From Opitutaceae bacterium (GTDB lineage: Bacteria; Verrucomicrobiota; Verrucomicrobiia; Opitutales; Opitutaceae), in NCBI GenBank assembly GCA_028281165.1, contig JANQKI010000185.1, positions 1-64,000 on the forward strand: a DNA stretch of 64,000 bases. The letters are read 5' to 3'. This document shows, one piece after another, positions 24,708 to 35,491 of the stretch (the first letter of the stretch is position 1; each line of letters opens with the position of its first letter). A model generated the notes under the pieces. The model worked only from the letters and a program-made list of their open reading frames with translations. It searched no databases and was not told the DNA's origin. Made by a program: the position numbers and the translations under genes.

Positions 24708-26653
24708 CACCCGAAGAACATCAAAAGTATCAAGCTAGGCTATGGATTTTCTACGCCATCCTGGGAGTGATCATTCTGACTTTAGTGGGCGGACTTGGTT
24801 TTCGTCAGATCATCGAGTCAAGCGCATACGCTGAGAAAGAGAAACGCCAGAATCAGCGCCGCATTCTCACGCCTGGGCCACGCGGCAATATGTTCGACCG
24901 GGATGGACGTCTTGTAGTTGCAAATCGACCACAGTTTTCAGCCGTGGTCCACCTTTCCGACGAGTCCATACGGAGAGCTTTTCGAGCGGAATACCTCGCA
25001 TTGGTACGCGATCATCGCGAACGAGGCGAAAAATTTCGGTCTAGGAATTTGGAAATCCAAGCCAGAGCCAACGTCATCCAAAGCTATCTCGACAATATAA
25101 ACCTAATGCTCGGCCGTGATGACAAAGTAGAAGCAAGATCGCTCAGCAGGCACTTCGAGACCAACACCTATTTGCCTTACAAAATCATCGACGATCTCAG
25201 CCGAGAAGAGTTTGCCATATTGCTGGAATCGGAGCCCATCAATTCTGCAGTCGATGTTTACGTGTCATCGGTTCGTCACTACCCGTATGAATCGGCTGCC
25301 GCTCACACTTTGGGCTACGTTTCAACCAGCTTGCTTGAGCCAAGGGAGGGACTGCCTGGTAGCGATTTGAGGACCTTTCAGTCGAAGGGCATCTTTGGGA
25401 GAAATGGTATCGAGAAATTTTACGATACCGAACTGCAAGGAAGCATGGGGACGGAAATTTGGACGATCGACGTTAATGGCTATAAATTCTCCGATCCCAT
25501 ACAGAGAATCTTTCCACGAAAAGGAAACGATTTGCAGCTTTCTCTCGATATGGACCTGCAGATGGTCGCCGAGGAACAGTTCGATAAATACGAAAGCGAA
25601 GGCGCGCTTGTAGCCATAGATTTGAATACAGTTGAGATACTGGCCATGGTCAGCAAGCCAGACTTCAACCTTAACGATACTTCTCCTTCGTTTTCAACAA
25701 GAGCTTTCAAGGAAATCGAAGAGAGAGGCGCTTGGGAGAATAAGGCTATCCGACGCCCCTATCCTCCTGGTTCTCCATTCAAGCTGGTAACGGCAATCGC
25801 TGCTCTCAAAGCGGGAATGATTGACGAGAACACGGTGTTCGACTGCCAGAATCAAATGATGGTCTCGGGCATGAAGTTCGTCTGCCACAGCGGCAACCAT
25901 CACGGCGAAGTCTCGCTACGAGACGCTATCAAAAAAAGCTGCAACATCTATTTCTACAACGCTGCTCTAAAAACAGGAGTGGATCTCCTCAGTCAGGAAG
26001 CCATTTTCCTAGGCTTGGATAAACCGACTGGAATCAATTTGCCGAACGAGACAAGGCATATGATCGTTCCCAGCAAAGAGTACAAGAAGGAGCGACACCA
26101 AGCGTCATGGTATCCTGGAGACACGGCTAACATGGCGATTGGGCAAGGATTCCTTCTCACCACTCCAATGCAAATGGCCCTGCTAACCGGATCCATCGCT
26201 CGCAACGAAGTCATAACGCAACCTAGTATTCTCAAGCAATCGCCCAAAGAACTGGTCATGCGACCCGCTCCTCGTCCGCTTGGCCTCCCGCCTTCTTTGC
26301 ATAAAGCGGTGGTCGAAGGCATGGAAAAGGTTGTGCAAGACGGCGATGGTACGGGAAGGTTCGCGAATCTCCGAGATGTGGATGGAGCTCGCATTGCAGG
26401 GAAAACCGGTACGGCTCAAGTAAGGCGTAAGGGAGGAACTATTGAACACGCCTGGTTCGTAGCCTTCGCCCCAGCCAACGATCCGCAGATCGCTCTGGCG
26501 CTTATTGTGGAAGGCAAAAATCTTAACGAAGGTCATGGCGGAGGTACTAACGCAGCTCCTATCGCGCACTACGTTTTACGCAAATACTTCGAAAAACACC
26601 CCGAGGACCTGCGACCCCAGACGCCAACTATAGCAAACGTCGCGCTTCCTTGA
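24704..26653 (+). CDS. mrdA: Penicillin-binding protein 2, elongation-specific transpeptidase
   Basis: Class B PBP that crosslinks peptidoglycan during cell elongation. One N-terminal membrane helix (about 12-34) is followed by the PBP dimerisation domain, including the GNMFDRDGRLV block. The transpeptidase motifs are Ser357-x-x-Lys360 in PPGSPFK, Ser412-Cys-Asn414, and KTGT starting at Lys567. Length is 649 aa. It is the last gene of the mre operon; rodA, which often follows, is absent. Its last 26 bases overlap the end of the transglutaminase gene on the other strand. Confidence 0.95.
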   Translation: MTPEEHQKYQARLWIFYAILGVIILTLVGGLGFRQIIESSAYAEKEKRQNQRRILTPGPRGNMFDRDGRLVVANRPQFSAVVHLSDESIRRAFRAEYLALVRDHRERGEKFRSRNLEIQARANVIQSYLDNINLMLGRDDKVEARSLSRHFETNTYLPYKIIDDLSREEFAILLESEPINSAVDVYVSSVRHYPYESAAAHTLGYVSTSLLEPREGLPGSDLRTFQSKGIFGRNGIEKFYDTELQGSMGTEIWTIDVNGYKFSDPIQRIFPRKGNDLQLSLDMDLQMVAEEQFDKYESEGALVAIDLNTVEILAMVSKPDFNLNDTSPSFSTRAFKEIEERGAWENKAIRRPYPPGSPFKLVTAIAALKAGMIDENTVFDCQNQMMVSGMKFVCHSGNHHGEVSLRDAIKKSCNIYFYNAALKTGVDLLSQEAIFLGLDKPTGINLPNETRHMIVPSKEYKKERHQASWYPGDTANMAIGQGFLLTTPMQMALLTGSIARNEVITQPSILKQSPKELVMRPAPRPLGLPPSLHKAVVEGMEKVVQDGDGTGRFANLRDVDGARIAGKTGTAQVRRKGGTIEHAWFVAFAPANDPQIALALIVEGKNLNEGHGGGTNAAPIAHYVLRKYFEKHPEDLRPQTPTIANVALP

Positions 26654-28856
26654 ATACCAGTCGAGGATTAGGCCAAGATTCTTTCGCTCCAAAACGCAAT
26701 CGTCTGAGACTTGCAATAACGCCGTCCCAATCCTTTTGGATAGAGGCACCATCTTTTTTGAAGGCCTGCTCGACTCGACGCAGTAGCTTGCTTGCTTTTC
26801 GACGAATAGGATCGTCTCTCCGAAAAGAGGCGACAATCATCTCCCGAAAGTTCAGAGCCAGGTTTCTTTGAATAACAAGAGCGGCTAACAGAATAAGTCC
26901 AAGCGTAACCATATACAGGATACGCCATACATTCCAAGGTGAACGTGCCCAATCGTAGATGTAGAAAATCGCATGAGTAGCCCAAAGCTCGGCTACGTTC
27001 AAGTACGCCGTAAAGAACTCTCTGAGCTGAACGGCGAACTCCTTTTGGGCGCTCTCATCGAAATTAACGATGCGGCGATACCAGAGCATCCTCAAGCTAT
27101 CCATGTAAGCGAAAGAACCAGATTCTGAAGGTTGTTCAGCAACAGCTACTAAATCAGGCCGTGTCGTTGGAGAAGGAGAACCAGGAGTTGGATCAACACG
27201 AAGCCACGAGCCGTTTCCATCATAGATTTCCGCCCAGGCATGAGCATCGGCGTTTCTTACCATAAAGTACTGCTCGTAGGCATTCCATGTTCCCCCCTTA
27301 AATCCAACGGCAGCTCGAGCCGGATATCCAGCTGCGCGAGAGAGCAAAATAAAGGACGAGGCGAAGAATTCGCAATGACCCGGAAGATCGCTTTGCAGCC
27401 AACGGATAACGGGATCGCTTATGCCCTGCGCTTGAGGCAAAGCGACTTGCATGGAATAGCGATGGGTTTTGCTCAAATATTGAATCGCCCTGTCAGCAAA
27501 TTGAGCTGCGGACAGCTCATCGTCTCCTATCAGCTCGGAAACGACCTCACTGAGATAGCGCCTAGACTCTTGATCAGCAGGAAGCTTCAAGAGCGTATTG
27601 GGATATTGATTGCTCGGGCTAGATTCGCTGTAGACGAAATTATCCAATAAAACAGTCGACTCGTCAAAGGCGGTACCGGGGATTGTTCCGGAGAAATCGA
27701 CGTTCTCCAATTGATAGGAAAGCATCTTCGAAGAAGGTTTCTTCATGGAGAAGACGTGCATTTGAGGCACCACGGAGAGATCACTAAGATGGGGAGTGGT
27801 TAGCTGAGTAAACGTTCCAGCAATGGGTAGATAGCGGCTCACGCCAGGTTCCAAAAAGAAAGTCCAACGATCCGTGACCTTATCACTGGGGGCGTTCGAG
27901 AATTCCTTTTTGCTCCAATACCTTCGAGCGTGATGAGGGGAGGCTGAAGCTCCGTTCATGTATTGCTTCAAGCCCTCGGAAAGAGCGAACCTTCCCTCAT
28001 AATATTCATCGAGAGCTAGCATTCTCCAGTAAGGAACGCTTGGAGCGAGTGATTGGCTTTCCACGTCCACCCGCAAAGCTACGCCATTATTTTTCTTGAT
28101 ATCGGTCACCTCCCCTAGCGAAATCGTATCCGAAAAGCCTGTTTGCGTCGCTCGCGGAGCCATTTCGAAAAGCGTGACTTTATTCTCGATATCTATTCTG
28201 GGTATAACCAGGAAAGACGCTCCCGCGATCGAAATAAGAGCAAGGAAAAGCAGACTTCCTTGCAAGGCTGGACGCCATTGAATCACTTTAGAGAGTTCGA
28301 ACCAGGAAAACGACTTTAGCCAGTGCTTGAAATGGAAGGACTGTGTTGGGCGACCTTCATTTCTACATTCCAAGATAGAACCAATCACCAAGAAGGCCGT
28401 AGCCAAGCCAGCGAAAACAAGAAGTTGAAATCCAAATACAATCGTAGAAGTCAAAATGCCGACCATCACCATCAGGAAGAGAGAGAGAAGCACCAGCTGC
28501 ATTTCCTCTCTTCTACTATTGTGATTAACGGACCGGTAGATGATAAGCCATGTATTCAGATTCATCATAGCAGGTGCCGTTTCTTTAGCTAGGATGTCAA
28601 TGGCAAGTAGTGGGATGATGCTAACGGCGTAGACCTTCCACCCCCATGATGGAATGCTCACGTAAAGCTTTGGTAAGAGGATACAACAGCCGATAAAGAT
28701 AAGCGCAGCTCGAGCTGGAATCAGGTTGTGACCATTCAGATTAAACAAGGTCGAAACGGCTATCAGTCCCGTCAGAGAACCGACCAGCCATTTGAGCATA
28801 TACAGCTCTTCAATGCTAAGCTTGCGCGACTTTGATTCCATTAATGAAAGCTCCAA
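26628..28856 (-). CDS. Transglutaminase-like membrane protein (TgpA/DUF3488 family)
   Basis: A 742-aa inner-membrane protein. About five or six membrane segments lie in residues 22-220, followed by a periplasmic transglutaminase-like domain with the Cys-His-Asp triad Cys495 (GHCEFF), His539 (AHAWAEI) and Asp555 (RVDPTPG). A last membrane helix (about 645-662) leads to a cytoplasmic tail. This is the architecture of Pseudomonas TgpA. It is the third gene of a moxR-DUF58-transglutaminase operon and overlaps the DUF58 gene by 41 bases, indicating translational coupling. The substrate is unknown, and whether it crosslinks or hydrolyses cannot be seen. Confidence 0.9.
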   Translation of the reverse strand: MELSLMESKSRKLSIEELYMLKWLVGSLTGLIAVSTLFNLNGHNLIPARAALIFIGCCILLPKLYVSIPSWGWKVYAVSIIPLLAIDILAKETAPAMMNLNTWLIIYRSVNHNSRREEMQLVLLSLFLMVMVGILTSTIVFGFQLLVFAGLATAFLVIGSILECRNEGRPTQSFHFKHWLKSFSWFELSKVIQWRPALQGSLLFLALISIAGASFLVIPRIDIENKVTLFEMAPRATQTGFSDTISLGEVTDIKKNNGVALRVDVESQSLAPSVPYWRMLALDEYYEGRFALSEGLKQYMNGASASPHHARRYWSKKEFSNAPSDKVTDRWTFFLEPGVSRYLPIAGTFTQLTTPHLSDLSVVPQMHVFSMKKPSSKMLSYQLENVDFSGTIPGTAFDESTVLLDNFVYSESSPSNQYPNTLLKLPADQESRRYLSEVVSELIGDDELSAAQFADRAIQYLSKTHRYSMQVALPQAQGISDPVIRWLQSDLPGHCEFFASSFILLSRAAGYPARAAVGFKGGTWNAYEQYFMVRNADAHAWAEIYDGNGSWLRVDPTPGSPSPTTRPDLVAVAEQPSESGSFAYMDSLRMLWYRRIVNFDESAQKEFAVQLREFFTAYLNVAELWATHAIFYIYDWARSPWNVWRILYMVTLGLILLAALVIQRNLALNFREMIVASFRRDDPIRRKASKLLRRVEQAFKKDGASIQKDWDGVIASLRRLRFGAKESWPNPRLVFKEARRLL

Positions 28857-29955
28857 CAGAGCTGCCGTCTAGAGGACTGAAAGTTATAATGTTTTTCGCG
28901 TTCAAATCCGGGGCTGAAGCGGCATTTGGAGTAGGCTCGATAATAGCAAGTTCGTCAAAGAAGGTCTCGAGATCCGCCACTCGATTCACTTTGATAGCTG
29001 CTCCATCCGCTACCATACACTGATCAAGCTTGCCGCTTAGGAAAAGGTCCTCAGCAAGCGTAGCCACCAGAGAGCACATTTTTTCGAAGCACGCCCCGTT
29101 TTGCCAAAGATAACTCGATGGATCGACGAGCAAGGAATAAAGACATTGGCTTTCCGCGGCATTCTGCTTAACGACCAGTCGTCCTTGTTTGGCGGACACT
29201 TTCCAATGAATGGAGCGAGGAGCGTCTCCCCTCTCATAATTCCGCAGACCAACAAGCTCACCCGTAGCTCCTTTGATCTTGGTGCTCAAACCTTGATAGG
29301 ACAATCCACCACCGTTTGCTCGAAATTCTTGATAGTCCACGCGGGCTGGCCAAACCCTGATTTCCTTACGGCATTCTCCGGCAATGTGCTTGCGTAGAAA
29401 TCCGAATGGAAAAACGGATACAGCATCACGCAGACGAACGATTTCCTTGCAACGCTTGCCAGGCTTGAATTTCCAAACCAATCGCGTCGAGTCCCTCGGT
29501 TCCAATCCTTCACTCAAGTAGAGTGTCCTATCTTCTCCGTTCTGAAGGCATTCAATATCAAACTGAATACAGAAAATAGGGAATCGCTTGCGGGCATTTT
29601 CCACTACAACGGAAATGTCGCCTTGCTCTCCCACTCGGAAAATCGAACTCGCTTCAACCCTCCATCTGGCGCTGTGGAAGTTCGACCAACACACGATTCC
29701 GCTAACAACGATTGATGATAGCAGAAGGGAAAGGGAGGCAAAAAGAATGTTGTTTTCCGTGTTGTAGGCCGCCAGCCCCAAACAAAGCCCGATCACTATC
29801 AACATCATTCCCGAGGAAGTGGGAACGACTCGATGCCCTTTGGGTGGAATGAAAAGTTCCTTGATGAGCCGATAGATGGAAAAGCGGTGCCGACGAGAAG
29901 CCGGACCTCTCCAGTCGAAATGATCCTCTGCCGATACCGTTCTCATAGGCTTCAA
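28816..29955 (-). CDS. DUF58 domain protein
   Basis: A 379-aa protein with two N-terminal membrane helices (about residues 42-90), a beta-rich region, then the DUF58 core with GLRNYERGDAPRSIHWKVSAK around 231-251. DUF58 proteins resemble a von Willebrand A-type fold and are found with MoxR ATPases. It is 12 bp downstream of moxR and overlaps the transglutaminase gene. The three proteins probably act as one envelope assembly or activation unit; the target is unknown. Confidence 0.9.
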   Translation of the reverse strand: MKPMRTVSAEDHFDWRGPASRRHRFSIYRLIKELFIPPKGHRVVPTSSGMMLIVIGLCLGLAAYNTENNILFASLSLLLSSIVVSGIVCWSNFHSARWRVEASSIFRVGEQGDISVVVENARKRFPIFCIQFDIECLQNGEDRTLYLSEGLEPRDSTRLVWKFKPGKRCKEIVRLRDAVSVFPFGFLRKHIAGECRKEIRVWPARVDYQEFRANGGGLSYQGLSTKIKGATGELVGLRNYERGDAPRSIHWKVSAKQGRLVVKQNAAESQCLYSLLVDPSSYLWQNGACFEKMCSLVATLAEDLFLSGKLDQCMVADGAAIKVNRVADLETFFDELAIIEPTPNAASAPDLNAKNIITFSPLDGSSVGAFINGIKVAQA

Positions 29956-29967
29956 GAACGATAAAGC

Positions 29968-30939
29968 CTACTTCGGCAATGGCACAATAGCTTGAATACG
30001 AGAAAGTATGCCTTCAACCAAACGGCGCTCCTCAAGCGCATCGGAGGACGGACGACGCAAATTCAGGCGATGACCCAAAACGGGAACTGCAACGGCTTGC
30101 ACATCCTCAGGAATGACGAAATCTCTTCCAAGGTAAATGGCTCGGGCTTGAGAGGCTGTTTTCAAGGCGAGACTCCCTCTAACGCTCACTCCTGCTTTAA
30201 ACTCGGCCTCTGTGCGCGTAGCAGTGACCAAGTTAAGCATATACTCCAAGACGCTACGCTCAATATAAACGCTCGTAACCGTTTTTCGTATGCGAGCGAT
30301 CTCCCCGTGATCGATTCGGTCATCAAAGGAAACCTTGTCGTAGCTAGCCAAATCTCCACTTAGAATATCAAATTCGTCTTGGACATTTGGATACCCCATT
30401 TGCAGCCGCATGAGAAATCTATCCATTTGGCTTTCCGGAAGCGGGAACGTTCCCTCATAGTCGACCGGATTTTGCGTAGCGAGTACGATAAAAGGATCGC
30501 CGACCTCATAAGTCTGTCCATCAATGGTCACCTTGCCATGGTCCATTACCTCGAGCAGACTGGATTGCGTTTTGGGAGTAGCTCGGTTGATCTCGTCGGC
30601 TAGAACGATGTTGGAGAAAATAGGCCCTGGCTTGAACACGAAGGATTTGCTCTGCTCATCGTAAATCGAAACTCCAGTCACATCGGTTGGCAGCAAATCG
30701 CTGGTAAATTGGATTCGCTTGAAATCCGAATCCATGGCTTTGGCTAAACAATAAGCCAACGTCGTTTTTCCCACGCCCGGCAGATCCTCAAGCAGAATGT
30801 GGCCTCCGGCAGCGAGGCAGATCAGGACGTTGTCCAAAACGTCGTCTTTGCCCTTAATACGCGTACCGATCGCCGTTTTCAAACGGCGGAACACGTCCTG
30901 GGTCGCATTGATTTCTTCTGTGGGGAGAAATTCGCTCAT
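29968..30939 (-). CDS. MoxR family AAA+ ATPase
   Basis: AAA+ ATPase of the MoxR type, thought to act as a chaperone for partner proteins with VWA-like domains. Walker A is DLPGVGKTT, Walker B is VLADEINRATPKTQ, and the sensor region contains FIVLATQNPVDYEGTFPLPESQMDRF. Length is 323 aa. It is first in the operon with the DUF58 and transglutaminase genes, the common arrangement for this group. Confidence 0.95.
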   Translation of the reverse strand: MSEFLPTEEINATQDVFRRLKTAIGTRIKGKDDVLDNVLICLAAGGHILLEDLPGVGKTTLAYCLAKAMDSDFKRIQFTSDLLPTDVTGVSIYDEQSKSFVFKPGPIFSNIVLADEINRATPKTQSSLLEVMDHGKVTIDGQTYEVGDPFIVLATQNPVDYEGTFPLPESQMDRFLMRLQMGYPNVQDEFDILSGDLASYDKVSFDDRIDHGEIARIRKTVTSVYIERSVLEYMLNLVTATRTEAEFKAGVSVRGSLALKTASQARAIYLGRDFVIPEDVQAVAVPVLGHRLNLRRPSSDALEERRLVEGILSRIQAIVPLPK

Positions 30940-31081
30940 TATCTGATATTCAGGCTAGTCAGTTTGTTAAATAATCGAACTCAAATTATATCGGCTCGGT
31001 TGCCCCGGAATTTACCCTAGCTACCGTCTAATTTCGGATAGCCGCATAGAGAGAACGGCTAGCCCCCGAAGCGATCGAAAA

Positions 31082-31795
31082 CTAAGGAAAGGCGCTTCGA
31101 GCACGGAATTCCTCCACGATAGACTCAAGCATAGTGTCTACCTTCATTTGGTTCGCGGATACTAGGGCTCGGAAGTCTTCCATGCTAAGTTGTTGTCTGC
31201 CAATGCCATGCGCGAAGTTATCGATCATGCAAATCGAGGTAACACCTATCTCTTTCTCAAACAGCAAATCGGCCTCGTTGGCAAAGGTCATTCCCACCAC
31301 ATCGCAACCCCAGGACTGAAGGATTCGCACCTCGGCCTTCGTTTCAAAACGGGGCCCGGTAGTCTGCACATAGGTCTTCTCCGTTTGAATGGGATGCGAA
31401 CAAACGCTCATAATCATTTTGAGCAGGGGATTGCCAATAATTGGAGCGAAGCCGCTCAGACCATCATCAAAAAAGGTTTTGGGCGAAAAACTCACGTAAT
31501 CATCGCAGGAGACAAACGTCCCCGGTCCAAGCGATTCCTTAAGTGAACCGACCGAGCTGAAGCAAATGGCATCCTCTACTTTGAGAAGTTTTAGAGCAGA
31601 CACATAGGCCCGGTAGTTAATCGAATGGGGTGGCAGAGGATTGTCAAAACCATGTCGATTTACGACTACTAAATCTCCTGAGGTCTTTAGAAAAACACTG
31701 CCATAGTCTGTCTCGATTTCCTCTATTCTCCAACCCTTGAATACGTTTGATCGCTCAATACTCGTCCCACTAATAATGGCTATCTTTTTGCCCAT
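31082..31795 (-). CDS. MTA/purine nucleoside phosphorylase family protein
   Basis: Phosphorylase of the PNP/MTAP (type II) family, which splits methylthioadenosine or purine nucleosides with phosphate. Visible blocks are IISGTS at the N-terminus, NRHG and PLPPHSINYRAYVSAL near 47-71, SSVGSLKESLGPG, the substrate-binding TTGPRFETKAE and GCDVVGMTFANEADL. The 237 residues are shorter than typical MTAP (about 280) mainly at the C-terminus. It lies 142 bp downstream of moxR on the same strand and may be independent. Choice between MTAP and another nucleoside substrate is not possible by eye. Confidence 0.87.
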   Translation of the reverse strand: MGKKIAIISGTSIERSNVFKGWRIEEIETDYGSVFLKTSGDLVVVNRHGFDNPLPPHSINYRAYVSALKLLKVEDAICFSSVGSLKESLGPGTFVSCDDYVSFSPKTFFDDGLSGFAPIIGNPLLKMIMSVCSHPIQTEKTYVQTTGPRFETKAEVRILQSWGCDVVGMTFANEADLLFEKEIGVTSICMIDNFAHGIGRQQLSMEDFRALVSANQMKVDTMLESIVEEFRARSAFP

Positions 31796-31925
31796 TATCT
31801 AAATCGATAGACATTCCGGGCGGGGATCAAATTCATTGTCGCGCCAATCTCGCAAAATCGATGTTTGCCTTCTTGCTTTTCGCAATCCACGCGTCATAAG
31901 GATGCCTCTTCGCTAGGGATCCTAG

Positions 31926-33245
<1,320 letters not shown>

Positions 33246-33268
33246 TCGATTCTAGGATACAATTTCTC

Positions 33269-33304
33269 AAGCCCGATGACTCCCAGCGAGCATCGGGCTT
33301 TTTG
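33269..33304 (+). terminator. Intrinsic terminator after eno
   Basis: Stem AAGCCCGATG (33269-33278) pairs with CATCGGGCTT (33291-33300), followed by TTTG. It separates eno from the AraC-type regulator. Confidence 0.88.
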
Positions 33305-33319
33305 TCTTCATTTTTGTCC

Positions 33320-33350
33320 TTCATAATTCGAAATTCCTCATTCATAATTC
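33320..33350 (+). promoter_or_regulatory. Direct repeat before the araC-type gene
   Basis: TTCATAATTC occurs at 33320-33329 and again at 33341-33350, exactly 21 bp (two helical turns) apart, the second copy ending six bases before the start codon. Direct half-sites on one helix face are how AraC-family proteins usually bind. Autoregulation is inferred; AT-rich chance repetition remains possible. Confidence 0.4.
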
Positions 33351-33355
33351 CATAA

Positions 33356-34162
33356 ATGTCCCTTAAAGACCCACTCTGGCTCGTGGAAAACGCGCGGTTC
33401 AGGCTAACAGCTAGCCCCGTCGTCTATCATTGCGAGCCGATTTGGAGCTGGAAAGCGGAGTCGTTGCCCGACTTTACGATCTGGGGAGTCTTGGAGGGTT
33501 CTGGCGAACTTTCTCTGAACGGCCAGGACTCGCCGCTGAGTCCGGGCGTGTGCTTTCTCTTTCAACCAGGTGACGCTATCGACGCTAAACAAAATCCACT
33601 TAATCCACTCTCTATTTTCGTAACACGTTTTGAAATTCTGGATACGGACAATGAGACTATTTCCGCCGAAGAGCTAAACTTGCCCAGAGGCGCCTTAAGA
33701 CCAATGGCTCCACGCAACCTTGAAAATCTGGCCAACCTATCGCTTTCCTGGAACGCGGAAAATCCAACACAAAAAGCCATTCAGGATCACGCTCTGAGGA
33801 TGTTTCTCCTTTTCATTGCAGACGCGTCGCATACAGCTTTCGATAAGCGAGCCCTTAAGGCTCTCAACGCCTTGGAATCAGACTGCAGTCGCAAATGGAC
33901 AGTGGAGGAATTGAGCAAAATCGCTGGACTTTCCACTTCGCAATTCAGCCGTGTATTTCTTCGCTTGACCGGAGAATCGCCAATTCGCCACCTCATCACT
34001 CTTAGAATGAAGGAAGCGAAAAAGCTGATGCTCGAAACCAGTCTTTCAATAGAAGAAATAGCTGAGAGAATCGGCTACACCAACGTAAATTTCTTCGAGC
34101 AGCAGTTTATTCACCGCATTGGCCAAGACCCTGAGTCTCTCAGGAGACATAGAGCCATCTAA
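33356..34162 (+). CDS. AraC family transcriptional regulator
   Basis: A 268-aa regulator with an N-terminal cupin-like sensor domain (about 10-130; GSGELSLNGQ and SPGVCFLFQPGD mark the beta-roll) and a C-terminal AraC double helix-turn-helix (about 170-265). The latter has WTVEELSKIAGLSTSQFSRVF and LSIEEIAERIGYTNVNFFEQQF. The ligand is unknown. It lies between eno and hemH without a clear target operon beside it; in related bacteria such stand-alone regulators often respond to sugars. A 21-bp-spaced direct repeat precedes it. Confidence 0.9.
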   Translation: MSLKDPLWLVENARFRLTASPVVYHCEPIWSWKAESLPDFTIWGVLEGSGELSLNGQDSPLSPGVCFLFQPGDAIDAKQNPLNPLSIFVTRFEILDTDNETISAEELNLPRGALRPMAPRNLENLANLSLSWNAENPTQKAIQDHALRMFLLFIADASHTAFDKRALKALNALESDCSRKWTVEELSKIAGLSTSQFSRVFLRLTGESPIRHLITLRMKEAKKLMLETSLSIEEIAERIGYTNVNFFEQQFIHRIGQDPESLRRHRAI

Positions 34163-34269
34163 AGTCTGGAAAACTGAAACCAGTCAAAGCATCATTATTA
34201 AGCCAAAACTTCTTCGCCGCTGTAGAGGCATTTGACAGCTAAACCAGATGCGCCTAACTGCTTCATTCT

Positions 34270-35295
34270 ATGTCGGATAAAGCTGTCCTACTCGTCAATC
34301 TAGGTTCGCCTGATTCAACATCGATTGAAGACGTTCGTCGCTACCTGGAAGAATTCCTATCGGATGATCGCGTCATCGATTCGCCAAAACTGATTCAGCA
34401 ATTTGTACTGAGATGCTTCATACTTCCAAAACGCCCACGTGAATCGGCAGAAGCTTACAAACGTATTTGGACTGACGAAGGTTCGCCTCTAATCGTAACA
34501 AGCAAAAACCTTACGAAGCTGCTCCAACATGAGATAGATCCACATGTAGAGTTAGCGATGCGCTATGGATCGCCATCGATTCCAAGCGCAATATCGAATC
34601 TCAAGGGAAAGGGCATCAAGCGGCTCGTACTAGTGCCTCTCTATCCACACTATGCCATGTCCAGCTACGAAACCGTGGTAGTCAAAGTCTGGGAAGAGAT
34701 AGTCAAGCAGGCTCCCGATATAAAAGTGGAAACACTACAGCCGTTTTACAACGATCCGGACTACATCGCGGCCTTGGTGGAAAATTCACAGCCGTATTTG
34801 GAGAAAGGTTACGATCATCTACTCTTCTCCTACCATAGCATACCAGTCCGGCACCTCAAGAAGGCGGATTCGTCAAAAGCGCATTGTCAGATCACGCCAA
34901 ACTGTTGTCGATCTTGTAGTCCCGTTCATAGTACATGCTATAAAGCCCAAACAGTAGCGACAACGGATGCCTTCGTTGCTCGCGCAGGTGTTCCTGTAGA
35001 CAGATTTTCGGTTTCCTATCAATCGCGACTTGGTCGCGAACCTTGGATAGAGCCTTATACAGACCAAGTCCTTGAAGCGTTGCCTTCGAAGGGCGTTAAG
35101 CGGCTTCTCGTCATGACTCCTGCTTTCGTGTCCGACTGTCTGGAAACACTCGAGGAGATAGCAATGGAAGGTAAAGAAATCTTTCTCGAAGCAGGCGGAG
35201 AGAGTTTCGAAATGATCCCATGCCTAAACGAGCATCCAAGTCTCGTACGCTTTCTAGCAGATAAATGCTCGGAACTCTTTTCCAAGTTCGCCTAG
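34270..35295 (+). CDS. hemH: Ferrochelatase
   Basis: Last enzyme of protoporphyrin-dependent heme synthesis, inserting iron into the ring. The catalytic histidine is His189 in SYHSIPVRH, and the partner glutamate is in DCLETLEEI. NLGSP at the start, GSPL near 71 and PLYPHYAMSSYE near 123 are family blocks. A cysteine-rich stretch (Cys206, 212, 213, 216, 223) follows the catalytic histidine; several such cysteines are known in other bacterial ferrochelatases and may bind an Fe-S cluster. Length is 341 aa. Confidence 0.95.
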   Translation: MSDKAVLLVNLGSPDSTSIEDVRRYLEEFLSDDRVIDSPKLIQQFVLRCFILPKRPRESAEAYKRIWTDEGSPLIVTSKNLTKLLQHEIDPHVELAMRYGSPSIPSAISNLKGKGIKRLVLVPLYPHYAMSSYETVVVKVWEEIVKQAPDIKVETLQPFYNDPDYIAALVENSQPYLEKGYDHLLFSYHSIPVRHLKKADSSKAHCQITPNCCRSCSPVHSTCYKAQTVATTDAFVARAGVPVDRFSVSYQSRLGREPWIEPYTDQVLEALPSKGVKRLLVMTPAFVSDCLETLEEIAMEGKEIFLEAGGESFEMIPCLNEHPSLVRFLADKCSELFSKFA

Positions 35296-35330
35296 ACAAA
35301 ACCCACGCAGCCACAGATCCGTCCAACACC

Positions 35331-35477
35331 ATGCACGCATTAAATCGTGAAGAAATCGAACTTCTCAATCTTCCAGGCGATCAAATTTGGATCATGGCTT
35401 CACCCAAGCAAGGCAACTCGAATACACTGTCCATGCGCGTAACTCGTATCCAGCCAGGCGAGGCAGAAACTGATTAA
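35331..35477 (+). CDS. Possible small protein (48 aa)
   Basis: A short frame from ATG 35331 encodes MHALNREEIELLNLPGD and continues to a stop at 35475-35477. It starts 35 bases after hemH and has balanced, non-repetitive composition. It resembles nothing I know. It ends 14 bp before the stop of the convergent repeat-protein gene. It may be a real hemH-linked small protein or a chance frame. Confidence 0.3.
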   Translation: MHALNREEIELLNLPGDQIWIMASPKQGNSNTLSMRVTRIQPGEAETD

Positions 35478-35491
35478 CTGCCGAACCTAAT

